Assembly (NCBI RefSeq): GCF_965213555.1
Contig: NZ_OZ243890.1
Span: 3,658,001-3,722,000, forward strand
Source: Acuticoccus sp965213555
GTDB lineage: Bacteria > Pseudomonadota > Alphaproteobacteria > Rhizobiales > Amorphaceae
Reading direction: 5' to 3'
Length of the DNA stretch: 64,000 bases
This document shows, piece by piece, positions 19,718 through 30,096 of the stretch. The notes below the pieces were generated by a model. That model ran no database searches and was not told where the DNA came from. It worked only from the letters and a program-made list of their open reading frames with translations. Both the position numbers and the translations under genes were made by a program. Position 1 is the first letter of the stretch, and each line of letters starts with the position of its first letter.

Positions 19718-22231
19718 GAGGACGGCGTCGTCCACCTCCCCGAGGCTCGTGCCGGCGACGACGATGAACGCGTCGTCGAGCGCGATGAGGACCTTATTGC
19801 CCTTCTCGCGAACCGAGGCGTCGAACTGTCTTGCCGACAGTCGGAAGGCGGTGAGGTCGATGACGTCGCCGGCCTCGAGGTCGCCGATCCTGTCGCGCTC
19901 GTCCCCCGGCGCGAAGACGAACCGGTCGGCGCCCCGATCGCCGGTCAGCTTGTCCTTGCCCGCGCCGCCGATGAGGACGTCGTCCCCCATGCCGCCGGAC
20001 AACTTGTCCTTTGCGCCGCCGCCGAAGAGGACATCGTCGCCGTCCCCGCCGCGCAGGACGTCCTTGCCGTCGCCGCCGTCGAGGGTGTCGTCACCACCCT
20101 CGCCGAACATGCGGTCCTTGGCGGCACCACCGTCGAGCCGATCGTCGCCGGCGCCGCCCTCGAGCTGGTCGTTCCCCTCGCCGGCGTCCAGGCGGTCCTT
20201 GCCGTCCCCTCCGGTCATGAGATCGGCGCCGTCCCCCCCGAACAAGCGGTCGTTGTCCGCCTCCCCATGGAGCGTGTCGTCGCCGGGGCCACCCTCGAGG
20301 CGGTCCCTGCCGTCCCCTCCGACGAGCTCATCCGTACCGTCATCGCCGAACATGCGATCGTCGTCGGCCTCGCCGACGAGCGAGTCGTCACCGCCGCCAC
20401 CAATGAGGAGGTCGGCGCCGACACCACCGAAGAGCGCGTCGTTGCCGTCCCCCCCGTCGAGCACGTCGTGTCCCGCCTCGCCGAACAGGGCGTCGTTGCC
20501 CGCACCGGCGGCCAGGCGGTCGTCGTGCGCCCCGCCACGCAGCGTATCCTTGCCGTCTCGCCCCCACAGCGTGTCGTGTCCGTCGCCGCCGTGGAGGAGG
20601 TCGCGCCCTGCGCCGCCGTCGAGCATGTCGCGGCCGCCGTCGCCCCAAAGGGCGTCGTCGCCGTCCCCGCCGACGACGACGTCGTCGCCCTCGCCGCCGG
20701 TGAGCGCGTCGTCGTCGGTGCCGCCGTCCACGGTGTCGTTGCCGTTGCCACCGGCGAGCGTGTCGTTGCCCTCGCGTCCGCGCATCACGTCGGCCCCCAA
20801 GCCGCCGTCGGCGCGATCGTTGCCCGCCTCGCCGTGCAGGGTGTCGTCGCCCTCGCCACCCGCCAGGACGTCGTCGCCCTCCGCGCCGCGCAGGTCGTCG
20901 GCTCCCGGTCCGCCGTCCAGCGTGTCGTTGCCGGTGCCGCCGAGGAGGAGGTCGTTGCCATCGTCGCCGCGAAGGACGTTGGCACCGGCGCCGCCGTCGA
21001 GGGTGTCGGCGCCCGCGCCGCCCGACAGCGCGTCCGCGCCGAGGTCGCCCCGCAGGACGTCGTTGCCGCCGTCGCCATGGAGCGTGTCGTCACCGCTCCC
21101 GCCGCTCAACAGGTCGTGGCCGTCGCCACCCGACACGCGGTCGGAGCCGTCCTCGCCAAGGAGCGTGTCGTCGTCGGCGCCGCCCTCGATGACGTCCCCC
21201 TCGTTCCCGCCGGACAGGAGGTCGGCCCCGTCGCTCCCGACGATCGTATCGTTGCCGCTGCCGCCGAGGATGGTGTCGGCCGAAAGGCTGCCGGACAGGC
21301 TGTCGTCGCCGTCCCCGCCGTCGACGATGCCGAACACCCGCCCGTAGCCCCGCCCGTCGAACACGTCGGGTCCGGCGCCGAGGTGGACGCCGCCACGCAC
21401 GGTGCCGGCGTTCACCACCGTCTCCCGGCCGTCGCCGCCGAGGATGGCGAGCGCATCGTCGGTGGCGGCGTCGATGGTGCCGGTGTTCACGAGGTGCGCC
21501 GTGCGCTCGACCCCGGTCGCGAGGACCACGGTGACGCCGGACGCAGCGCGCAGCCGCCCGTCGTTCTCGATCACCGTGTCGTCCGCCGACGCCGCCACCT
21601 CCACCGCGCCGGCGACGCCGAACACCTCACCCGTGTTGGACAGAAGGACACCGGAGCCGGCGATGCGCACGCCGACGTCGCCACCGCTCACCGAGCCGTC
21701 GTTGACGACCGTGTTGGCCACGCCCAGGACGAAGATCGCCGAGGCGCCGACCGGGCCTGCGTAGCCGGCCGTCATCGTTCCGATGTTGCGCGCGCTGTTG
21801 CCGCTGCCGCTGATGAACAAGGCATTCATCGCCGCCTCGACGGTGCCCGAGTTCGTCGCGTCGTTGCCGTTGCCGAGGAGCGAGATCCCTCCCGAGTGGG
21901 TCGATCGGATCGTGCCGTCGTTGGTGAGGCGCGCGCCGTCGCCGCTGAGGAGGACCGCGACGCTGGGCGCGGTCAGCGTGGCGCTCCGCGCTATGGCGAT
22001 GGAGCCGATCGCGAGGCCGTCGACCTCGATCGCGGAGCACCCGGTGGAGGTGACGGTCCCCGCGATGGCGAGGGCGTTGTCGCGCAGGTTCTTGCCCTCG
22101 ATGGCGGTGGCGCTCGCCACCACGGAGGAGCTCGACGCGAACTGATAGGTCGTCCCGGGCCTTGCCAGCACGTACCCGGGGACGGCGAACGACGTCTCGT
22201 GCACCGCGCCTTCGATGATGACGGTCGCCAT
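19712..22231 (-). CDS. RTX calcium-binding repeat protein
   Basis: 839 residues. Residues 1 to about 300 hold imperfect repeats around N-x-G-T/S (NDGTIRSTHSGGI, NSGTVEAAM, NAGTVRGGV), as in beta-helix/adhesin-like proteins. From about 300 to 780 come some fifty nonapeptides of the GGxGxDxLx type that bind calcium in a parallel beta-roll. The end (VIDLTAFRLSARQFDASVREKGNKV...) is typical of type I secretion substrates, and there is no N-terminal signal peptide, so export by an ABC/MFP/TolC system is likely. No such genes are in the window. No enzymatic domain is visible. The gene body is a run of 27-bp-period DNA repeats. Confidence 0.9.
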   Translation of the reverse strand: MATVIIEGAVHETSFAVPGYVLARPGTTYQFASSSSVVASATAIEGKNLRDNALAIAGTVTSTGCSAIEVDGLAIGSIAIARSATLTAPSVAVLLSGDGARLTNDGTIRSTHSGGISLLGNGNDATNSGTVEAAMNALFISGSGNSARNIGTMTAGYAGPVGASAIFVLGVANTVVNDGSVSGGDVGVRIAGSGVLLSNTGEVFGVAGAVEVAASADDTVIENDGRLRAASGVTVVLATGVERTAHLVNTGTIDAATDDALAILGGDGRETVVNAGTVRGGVHLGAGPDVFDGRGYGRVFGIVDGGDGDDSLSGSLSADTILGGSGNDTIVGSDGADLLSGGNEGDVIEGGADDDTLLGEDGSDRVSGGDGHDLLSGGSGDDTLHGDGGNDVLRGDLGADALSGGAGADTLDGGAGANVLRGDDGNDLLLGGTGNDTLDGGPGADDLRGAEGDDVLAGGEGDDTLHGEAGNDRADGGLGADVMRGREGNDTLAGGNGNDTVDGGTDDDALTGGEGDDVVVGGDGDDALWGDGGRDMLDGGAGRDLLHGGDGHDTLWGRDGKDTLRGGAHDDRLAAGAGNDALFGEAGHDVLDGGDGNDALFGGVGADLLIGGGGDDSLVGEADDDRMFGDDGTDELVGGDGRDRLEGGPGDDTLHGEADNDRLFGGDGADLMTGGDGKDRLDAGEGNDQLEGGAGDDRLDGGAAKDRMFGEGGDDTLDGGDGKDVLRGGDGDDVLFGGGAKDKLSGGMGDDVLIGGAGKDKLTGDRGADRFVFAPGDERDRIGDLEAGDVIDLTAFRLSARQFDASVREKGNKVLIALDDAFIVVAGTSLGEVDDAVLL

Positions 22232-22330
22232 GCGCCCGCGCCTCCGAGCGACGCGGGGTGTGGCTGGGCCTCAGGATGGGTCAGTGGCTCCGCGTCGTCC
22301 CGTGTGTAAAGGAGCGGGCTGGGCCGAGGC

Positions 22331-23617
<1,287 letters not shown>

Positions 23618-23732
23618 ACCGTTCCCCCATCGCGCCGCTACGGCCGGCGGCGCCCGTCTGATAGCGGATGGAGCACCGCGAACATAGGCGCAGAGGCCAG
23701 CACCCAGCTCTGCCGCGCGCAGGGCAGAGCTG

Positions 23733-25169
23733 TCAGAACACGGTCCGTGCCGAGGCGGAGGGGGACGCCGTCGCGCTCGCGAGGCGTACCGTCCTGCGTG
23801 GCGTCGTCGGCACCCTCGCGCGATCGCCGACCTCCTCGAGGAACGGCCGGACCGCGGCGAAGTGGTCCGACCACCCCGGCGGGCGGAAGGCCCTGGCATG
23901 GTCGACCGCAGCCGCACGTCGCCGCGACCCCGGCGTCGCGTAGTCGAGGATCGCGGCCATCCAGGCGGGACCGTCGAGGGGGTCGATGAGTTCGGCCGCG
24001 TGTCCGACGATCTCACGGAACACGGGGATGTCGGAGGCGATGACGGGCGTGTCGCAGCACAACGCCTCGGTGACGGGCATGCCGAACCCCTCCACGAACG
24101 AGGGCATGAGGACCGCGGTCGCGTGCCGTCGCAGGACGGCCAGCGCGCCGTCGGGCACCGCGCCGGCCTCGTAGACGTGGTTGGACAAGTCCGTCGCGCG
24201 GTCGAGCATGGCGATGGGGGACTGCGCCTCCCAGCCGCGCTTGCCGGCGACGATGAGCTTGGGGGCAGCGGACCCGAGGTCGGCCGCCATGCGCCGCCAC
24301 ACGTTGAACAAAAGTGCGTGGTTCTTCCGGGCCTCGATGGTGGAGACGACGAGGAAGTAGGGCTCGTCGAGGAGCGGCGGCAGGTCCGGATCCACCGGCA
24401 CCGACGCGTCGCAGCCGATGTGGGAAACGAGCATCGGCGGCGTGCGGCGGCCGAGGAGCGGAGCGACGCGGTCGGCGCAGTACCGCGAGGTGGCGATCAG
24501 CCCGTCCGCGTGCGCCGCAACGGTCTTGTAGCGCGAGGCGCACTGCATGACGGTGGTCGGCCGGACGAACTCGGGGAAGTCGATGGGAATGGCGTCGTGG
24601 CACAGGCAGATCATGGCGACGCCGCCGGCCGACTTCAGCCGCTCCACGGGCTCGGGTCGCTCGAGCCGGTCGAGGGAGGCGCGCAGGTAGACCACTGGTC
24701 GCTTGAGTTGCGCCTGACGCAGGAGCGGGCTCAGCGCCTCGCGCGCCCACGCCGACGCCATCTCTCGGGCCCAGTTGGAGAAGCGCGAGTTGCCGGACCG
24801 CCGCGACGCCACGCGGCGAGCCTTGCGGTGGGCACGCTCCTCCACGGAGACGTGGCCTAGGTGCGGCGGGCGCGGCGCGGCGTCGCCAGCGAGGAAGTCG
24901 TTGACGTTGTGGATGGCCTGGGCCGCCGGGAAGCCCTGCGCACCGCGCTCCCACACGTCCGCCTGCCGGTCGAGGAAGGCTGGCACCGCGCCGTCGGCGA
25001 TGAGTCGCACCGCGCCGGGCATCGTGATGACGAAGCGCACGTCCTCGCGCGGCAGCCCGCTCAGCCAGCGCGCGTAGGCGAACTCCACGCGCTCGATCCC
25101 GGTCGGCGCGGAGCGCCCGGAGGCCGACAGGAGCCGTGTGAGGTCGAACAGGATGAGGGGTCGGCTCAC
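23733..25169 (-). CDS. GT4-type glycosyltransferase
   Basis: 478 residues from GTG at 25169. The N-terminus reads ILFDLTRLLSASGRSAPTGIERVEFAYARWL, seen in GT4 enzymes of polysaccharide clusters. The C-terminal half has PYFLVVSTIEARKNHALLF, KLIVAGKRGWE and VLMPSFVEGFGMPVTEALCCDTPVIASDIPV, where the ExGFG...E block binds the nucleotide sugar. It is cytosolic or membrane-peripheral, with a retaining mechanism expected. Sugar and acceptor are unknown. It diverges from rmlC, suggesting this is the left edge of the polysaccharide region. Confidence 0.88.
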   Translation of the reverse strand: MSRPLILFDLTRLLSASGRSAPTGIERVEFAYARWLSGLPREDVRFVITMPGAVRLIADGAVPAFLDRQADVWERGAQGFPAAQAIHNVNDFLAGDAAPRPPHLGHVSVEERAHRKARRVASRRSGNSRFSNWAREMASAWAREALSPLLRQAQLKRPVVYLRASLDRLERPEPVERLKSAGGVAMICLCHDAIPIDFPEFVRPTTVMQCASRYKTVAAHADGLIATSRYCADRVAPLLGRRTPPMLVSHIGCDASVPVDPDLPPLLDEPYFLVVSTIEARKNHALLFNVWRRMAADLGSAAPKLIVAGKRGWEAQSPIAMLDRATDLSNHVYEAGAVPDGALAVLRRHATAVLMPSFVEGFGMPVTEALCCDTPVIASDIPVFREIVGHAAELIDPLDGPAWMAAILDYATPGSRRRAAAVDHARAFRPPGWSDHFAAVRPFLEEVGDRARVPTTPRRTVRLASATASPSASARTVF

Positions 25170-25254
25170 GCGTCGTCCAAACTAACTTTACCCGCTTGAG
25201 CATAGCGTCCTACACGCTCAGGCGCGGCGACCCAACTGCATCGACGAGGCCCCG

Positions 25255-25809
25255 GTGGACATCATCCCCTTGAACATCGCGGACGTGGTGCTGGTGCGTC
25301 CCCGCCGCTACACCGACGACCGCGGCTGGCTCGAGGAGACCTGGCACGGACCCCGCATGGCCGAGGCGGGCCTCGCGTTCGACTTCGTGCAGGACAACCA
25401 GAGCCTCTCGCACCGTGCGGGCACCGTCCGCGGGCTGCACTTCCAGGTTGCCCCCCACCCGCAGGCCAAGCTCGTCCGCGCGCTGGCCGGCGCGCTCCTC
25501 GACGTCGCCGTGGACCTGCGGCAGGGGTCGGCCACCTACGGACGTTGGGTCTCGGCCGAGCTGTCGGTGGACAACGGCCTGCAGATGGTGGTGCCCCGCG
25601 GCTTCGCGCACGGCTTCCGCACGCTCGTGCCCGACACCATGGTCGCCTACAAGGTCGACGGCCTCTACGACCGCAGCAGCGAGCGGGGCATCCGCTTCGA
25701 CGATCCGGACCTTGCCATCGACTGGGGCGGCTCCGCGGCCGGCGCGGTGCTGTCGGACAAGGACCGGGCCCTGCCGACGCTCGCGGAGGCGGGCAAGTTC
25801 GCGTTCTGA
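25255..25809 (+). CDS. rmlC: dTDP-4-dehydrorhamnose 3,5-epimerase-like
   Basis: 184 residues from GTG at 25255. The cupin core carries RRYTDDRGWLEETWHG, DNQSLSHRAGTVRGLHFQ (catalytic His in RGLHF), PHPQAKLVRALAGALLDVAVDLR, VPRGFAHGFRTL and YKVDGLYDRSSERGIRFDDP. It epimerises C3 and C5 of the dTDP-4-keto sugar on the way to dTDP-L-rhamnose. rmlA, rmlB and rmlD are not in the window, so the substrate could be another dTDP-keto sugar. The following glycosyltransferase begins at its stop codon. Confidence 0.9.
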   Translation: MDIIPLNIADVVLVRPRRYTDDRGWLEETWHGPRMAEAGLAFDFVQDNQSLSHRAGTVRGLHFQVAPHPQAKLVRALAGALLDVAVDLRQGSATYGRWVSAELSVDNGLQMVVPRGFAHGFRTLVPDTMVAYKVDGLYDRSSERGIRFDDPDLAIDWGGSAAGAVLSDKDRALPTLAEAGKFAF

Positions 25810-27485
25810 CGTCGTCCCTTGCGGCGACCGCACCTAGCCCGGCCGCGGCGACTTGGCGCGGCCTGAACAGCCTCGCGCCGGGGGCGTGGCGCCTCGAGCC
25901 GTGCGCGGACGTCCCCGTGCGGGTGGCGGTTGAGACGTCCGTGGGGACCGTCCCGCTGCGCGCGAGCGACGACGGGACCGTCATCTTCGCGGCGGACGAA
26001 CAGCTCGGCGAGGTGCGCCTCTGGCCCGTCGAGGATGGGTGGACGAACGTCGACCCGCGTCTGAGCCCCATCGCCCCTTGGAACACCCTCATGCCGGACT
26101 GGCGGCTCGGTCCGGTGCGCCAACCCCCGCGCCTTGCCACCGCCTCCCGGACGCGCCCGGCAACGCCCGCCGGTTGGGCCGCGCCCATCGCGGAGGCCGA
26201 GGCGGTCGACGTCGACGGAGCGCGGCTCGAGGTGGGCGAGGCCGGCGTCCTCGCCCTCGCGTTCGAGCCGGCGTTGGCTCCGGGATGGCACAGGGTCGAG
26301 GCGACCATCCTCGACGCTGGCGGCCACCATGCGCTCGTGGATCCTTCGCTGCTCTCTCCTGCTGCAACCTCGCCGCGGGACCGGCTGGCGGTGCTGCGCC
26401 CCCGGTCCGGAGTTTACGCAGCTGCGCTGCGCATCACGGTCCCGACGACACGCCTCCTGTTCCGCCCCCGCGAGCAGCGCGGCACCGTCGTCGTCCCGCG
26501 CCTCGAGGTTCGCAGGCTCGGCCCGCTCGCGGAGCCGCGGGATCGCCTCCTGCGCGCGGCCGTCGCCGTGGCCGGCTGGCGTCGACCGGTCCGCCCGGCG
26601 CCGCTCGTCCGGACGCGTCCCCTGGCGAGGGGGCCCAGCGTCACCGTGATCACCGCGACGCGGGACGCTCCTCGGCACCTTGCGCGCTACCTCGCGACGC
26701 TGTCGCAGACCGCCTACGCGCCGTTCGACGTCATCCTCGTCGACAACGGCACCCGCGACCCGGAGGCGCTGGCGCTCCTCGAGGAGGCGGCGCAGACGAT
26801 GCGCGTGCGCCGCGACCCCCGGCCGTTCAACTTCGCCGCGCTGTGCAACGCTGCAGCGAGGGAGGCGCAGGGGGACGTCCTCGTATTCGCCAACAACGAC
26901 GTCGCCTTCGTGGAGCCGGGCTGGCTCGCGCCGCTTGCCACCGCGGCGGTGGACCCTGCGACGGGGGCGGCCGGCGCGCGCCTCCTCTATCCCAACGGGC
27001 GCGTCCAGCATGCCGGCCTCGTCCTCGCCGGCGAGGCGCGGGTACGGCACGCCGAGCGCTTCCTGCCGGCGCGGGCCGCGGGCCACCGGGACCGCCAACG
27101 CCTGCCAAGCGAGGTCGTCGCGGTGACGGGCGCGCTGATGGCGATGCGCCGCGAGGTGTTCCTCGCCCTCGGCGGCTTCGATGCGGTGCGCTACGCCGTC
27201 CTCCTCAACGACGTCGACCTGTGCCTGCGCGCCCGGCGTGCGGGGCTCGTCAATCGCCTGATCCCTGAGTCCGTCGCGGTCCACGACGAGAGCGTCACCA
27301 TCGGCCAGCGGCGTAGCGCGGACCTCCTTGCTCGGGGCGGCGCTGTCTGGCAGCACGAGCGTGCCGCCGAGGCCGACCACCTGCGCCGCGCGTGGGCCGA
27401 TGTCCTCGACGCCGATCCGTGCTATCCGCGCGAGCACGACTCCGTCGCGGCGCGCTTCCGACCGCACCGAAAGACTGTTCCGTAA
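25806..27485 (+). CDS. GT2-type glycosyltransferase with long N-terminal domain
   Basis: About 560 residues. The N-terminal ~270 residues resemble no domain I recognise; strand-rich pieces such as EVRLWPVEDGWTNVDPRL suggest a carbohydrate-binding or structural module. The C-terminal GT-A domain has SVTVITATRDAPRHLARYL, DVILVDNGTRDP, DVLVFANNDVAFVEPGW, AAGARLLYPNGRVQHAGLVL, GALMAMRREVFLALGGFD and LLNDVDLCLRAR. The start is unresolved: no ATG or GTG is available between the rmlC stop and 25917; I mark the frame from an overlapping CTG at 25806, and GTG 25917 is the alternative. Likely a step in exopolysaccharide or O-chain assembly. Confidence 0.82.
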   Translation: MTSSLAATAPSPAAATWRGLNSLAPGAWRLEPCADVPVRVAVETSVGTVPLRASDDGTVIFAADEQLGEVRLWPVEDGWTNVDPRLSPIAPWNTLMPDWRLGPVRQPPRLATASRTRPATPAGWAAPIAEAEAVDVDGARLEVGEAGVLALAFEPALAPGWHRVEATILDAGGHHALVDPSLLSPAATSPRDRLAVLRPRSGVYAAALRITVPTTRLLFRPREQRGTVVVPRLEVRRLGPLAEPRDRLLRAAVAVAGWRRPVRPAPLVRTRPLARGPSVTVITATRDAPRHLARYLATLSQTAYAPFDVILVDNGTRDPEALALLEEAAQTMRVRRDPRPFNFAALCNAAAREAQGDVLVFANNDVAFVEPGWLAPLATAAVDPATGAAGARLLYPNGRVQHAGLVLAGEARVRHAERFLPARAAGHRDRQRLPSEVVAVTGALMAMRREVFLALGGFDAVRYAVLLNDVDLCLRARRAGLVNRLIPESVAVHDESVTIGQRRSADLLARGGAVWQHERAAEADHLRRAWADVLDADPCYPREHDSVAARFRPHRKTVP

Positions 27486-27497
27486 ACGGGAGCCTCG

Positions 27498-28289
27498 ATG
27501 GCTTCGATCGCCGCGTCCCTGACGAGCACCGCCCGCGTCGTCTACAGCGTTGCCCAGCGCGACACGCAGTCCAAGCATGCCGAGTCGCCCATCGGACTGT
27601 TCGCGATGGTCCTCGAGCCGTTCGCGATGATGTGCGTGATGAGCGTCGTCTTCGCGACCATCAAGATGCGCGTGCCCGGCATGGGCGACTACCTCATGCT
27701 CTTCATCATGACCGGCACGCTGCCGCTGTCCATGTTTCGCGGCGGCGTCAGCAGCGCCGAGCGCGCAGCCCGGAAGATGAAGCGGGCGCTCGTCCTGCCC
27801 CAGATCCAGCCGATCGACCTCGTGATGGGCGGCATCCTCGCCAACTTCCTCGCGGTTTTGGCGCTCTACCTCGTCATCACGGCGATGTTCCACTTCTTCT
27901 ACGGCACCGACGAGCCCGAGGCGTTGCTCCTGTCGATCGTGCCCGCGGTGTGCAACGCCTGCATCGCGCTGGGCTTCGCCTGCCTCAACATGGTGATCAA
28001 GACCTGGTTCAAGTTCTGGGGCTTCATCTTTGCCATGGCGACCGCGCCGCTCAACATCTGCTCCGGAATGTTCTACACGGCCGAGTCGTTGCCACCGAAG
28101 ATCCAGGAGGTCCTGTGGTGGAACCCGTTCCTGCACTCGACGGAGTTGACGCGCACGTACTACTTTCCCGAGTTCGAGTCCGGGTTCTTCTCGCCGAGCT
28201 ACTACTTCGCCTGGGTCATCGGCGCGCCGCTCGTGGGGCTGACGCTGGAGCGCATGTTCCGCTATCGGCTGCTACGCAGTAAGACCTGA
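27498..28289 (+). CDS. ABC-2 polysaccharide export permease
   Basis: 263 residues with about six membrane segments, for example FAMVLEPFAMMCVMSVVFA, YLMLFIMTGTLPLSMF, ILANFLAVLALYLVIT and FIFAMATAPLNICSGMFY. The layout, with a short amphipathic N-terminus and FYTAESLPPKIQEVLWWNPF before the last segments, is that of KpsM/Wzm-type permeases that export capsule or O-antigen. The ATPase partner (KpsT/Wzt) is not in the window. It follows the GT2 gene after 12 bp, so the pair is probably one transcript. Confidence 0.86.
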   Translation: MASIAASLTSTARVVYSVAQRDTQSKHAESPIGLFAMVLEPFAMMCVMSVVFATIKMRVPGMGDYLMLFIMTGTLPLSMFRGGVSSAERAARKMKRALVLPQIQPIDLVMGGILANFLAVLALYLVITAMFHFFYGTDEPEALLLSIVPAVCNACIALGFACLNMVIKTWFKFWGFIFAMATAPLNICSGMFYTAESLPPKIQEVLWWNPFLHSTELTRTYYFPEFESGFFSPSYYFAWVIGAPLVGLTLERMFRYRLLRSKT

Positions 28290-28322
28290 GCCCGCCTCGA
28301 CCCAACCCTTTAAAGGCCCACC

Positions 28323-29189
28323 ATGCAGCCCGTCCGCAAAGCCGTCCTGCCGGTCGCCGGCCTCGGCACCCGCTTCCTGCCCGCGACCAAGGCGATGCCC
28401 AAGGAGATGCTGACCGTCGTCGACCGCCCCGTGCTGCAGTACGTGGTGGACGAGGCGCTGGAGGCCGGCATCGAGCAGTTCGTCTTCGTGACGGGGCGCA
28501 ACAAGGGCGTCATCGAGGACCACTTCGACACCGCCTTCGAGCTCGAGTGGACGCTCGGCGAGCGCGGCAAGACGGAGCCCCTTGAGACGCTGCGGACGGA
28601 GCTGCCGGCGGCGGGCAACGTGTCCTTCACGCGCCAGCAGGCCCCCCTCGGCCTCGGCCACGCGGTGTGGTGCGCGCGCCACCTCGTCGGTGACGAGCCG
28701 TTCGCGCTCCTCCTGCCGGACGTCATCATCAAGGCCGAGCGTGGCGTGATGGCTCAGATGATGGACGTCTACAACGAGCACGGCACCAACGTCATCGCCG
28801 TGGAGGAGGTCCCGGAGGATCGCACCGATCAGTACGGCGTGGTCGAGATCGCGGGCAGCGGCGACGTGTTCGACGTCACCGGCATGGTGGAGAAGCCGAA
28901 GGCGGGGAGCGCGCCGTCCAACCTCATCATCACCGGGCGCTACATCCTGAAGCCGCGCATCTTCGACCTTCTGTCGCGCCAGGAGAAGGGCGCCGGCGGC
29001 GAGATCCAAGTGACGGATTCGATGCTGACCCTCATGCGCGAGGACGGCTTCAAGGGCCTGCGCTTCAAGGGGACGACCTACGACTGCGGCTCCAAGATCG
29101 GCTTCCTCGCGGCGAACCTCGCCTACGGGCTCGACCGGCCGGATCTCGGTCCGCAACTCGCGGAGGTCGCACGCGAGCTTCTGGGTTAG
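28323..29189 (+). CDS. galU: UTP-glucose-1-phosphate uridylyltransferase
   Basis: 288 residues. VRKAVLPVAGLGTRFLPATKAMPKEML is the nucleotide-binding loop; GLGHAVWCARHLVGDEPFALLLPDV, DQYGVVEI, MVEKPKAGSAPSNLIITGRY and FKGTTYDCGSKIGFLAANL complete the family. It makes UDP-glucose, the donor for glucans, UDP-galactose and UDP-glucuronate, and so feeds the surrounding glycosyltransferases. ATG at 28323, 33 bp after the permease gene. Confidence 0.95.
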   Translation: MQPVRKAVLPVAGLGTRFLPATKAMPKEMLTVVDRPVLQYVVDEALEAGIEQFVFVTGRNKGVIEDHFDTAFELEWTLGERGKTEPLETLRTELPAAGNVSFTRQQAPLGLGHAVWCARHLVGDEPFALLLPDVIIKAERGVMAQMMDVYNEHGTNVIAVEEVPEDRTDQYGVVEIAGSGDVFDVTGMVEKPKAGSAPSNLIITGRYILKPRIFDLLSRQEKGAGGEIQVTDSMLTLMREDGFKGLRFKGTTYDCGSKIGFLAANLAYGLDRPDLGPQLAEVARELLG

Positions 29190-29326
29190 CCGGCGTCCTA
29201 CGCTGCGGCGGTCGGCCGCGTTCGCCTCCTCTGAGGCTTCCGTCATGGTCCGCTGGCCTGGGGCTTGCACCCCGGTCCGGCAACGAGCTGACCCCGCCGA
29301 CCGCCTCGGCCAAACGGAGTTCGCCC

Positions 29327-29740
29327 ATGAAAACGGTCTCGTTCATCCTTGCGGCCGTCCTCGGCCTCGCCACGGTCGGTCCGGCCGCCGCCGATCCCGC
29401 GGAGGTGCGCAAGACCATCCTCGCGCAGATGGAGGCGCTGCGCGACGGCGACGCCGCCGAGGCGTACTCCTACGCCGCCCCGGCCATCCAGCGCCTGTTC
29501 CCGACGCCGCAGCGCTTCATGACCATGGTGCGCCGCGGCTATGCGCCGGTGGCGGAGGCGCGCTCCCCGGTCTTCCTCCGCCACAGCGCCACGGAGGAGG
29601 CCTCGTTTGCCCAGGAGGTGATGTTCTCCGACGCCGATGGCCGGTCTTGGATGGCGCTCTACACGCTCGCTCAGCAGCCGGACGGCTCGTGGCGCATCAC
29701 CGGGTGTTATCTGAAGAAGTCCACGGGCCGCGACGCCTGA
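29327..29740 (+). CDS. DUF4864-like exported protein
   Basis: 137 residues with signal peptide MKTVSFILAAVLGLATVGPAAA. The body reads VRKTILAQMEALRDGDAAEAYSYAAPAIQRLFPTPQRFMTMV, then YAPV, then QPDGSWRITGCYLKKS, matching the DUF4864 pattern (a cystatin/NTF2-like small alpha+beta fold) common in alphaproteobacteria. Periplasmic location is expected; function is unknown. A start ATG at 29245 in another frame is noncoding. Confidence 0.8.
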   Translation: MKTVSFILAAVLGLATVGPAAADPAEVRKTILAQMEALRDGDAAEAYSYAAPAIQRLFPTPQRFMTMVRRGYAPVAEARSPVFLRHSATEEASFAQEVMFSDADGRSWMALYTLAQQPDGSWRITGCYLKKSTGRDA

Positions 29741-29793
29741 CACCCCTGTGCGGTTGACGCCCCCGCACTTGGCGCCTATGTCCGCGCCTTCGG

Positions 29794-29869
<76 letters not shown>

Positions 29870-30041
29870 GCCCCTCCGTGCATGAATCCGATGGCCCAGT
29901 GAACTCCCTGCACCATAGGTGCGTTGCACCAAGGCGGAGGGATCGTTACGCGTCGGCGCAACGACCTCCCATCCGGGGCTTCATCGAGGGTTTCTCGTAG
30001 CTTCATCAATCTTTCGCTTTCCTTCGGGACGTCCCGTGTTA

Positions 30042-30064
30042 ACACCCTTAGCGTGTAAGGGTGT
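30042..30064. promoter_or_regulatory. Inverted repeat upstream of the GT2-TupA gene
   Basis: ACACCCTTA-GCGTG-TAAGGGTGT is a perfect 9-bp stem with a 5-nt loop, 33 bp before the ATG at 30097. No T-tract follows in the + direction, so an operator or an RNA hairpin in the leader is more likely than a terminator. The rest of 29870-30096 shows nothing I can identify. Confidence 0.45.
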
Positions 30065-30096
30065 GTTGGTGCGCCGGTGTAAGTTGAAGGGGTGTT

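Noticed and set aside
19749..22309. Two long plus-strand frames opposite the RTX gene
   Set aside because: Low-complexity Ser/Pro and Val/Ala-rich translations produced by the 27-bp RTX repeats read backwards.
25665..28136. 823-codon minus-strand frame under rmlC, GT2 and the permease
   Set aside because: Antisense shadow in GC-rich DNA; the plus-strand genes have clear family motifs.
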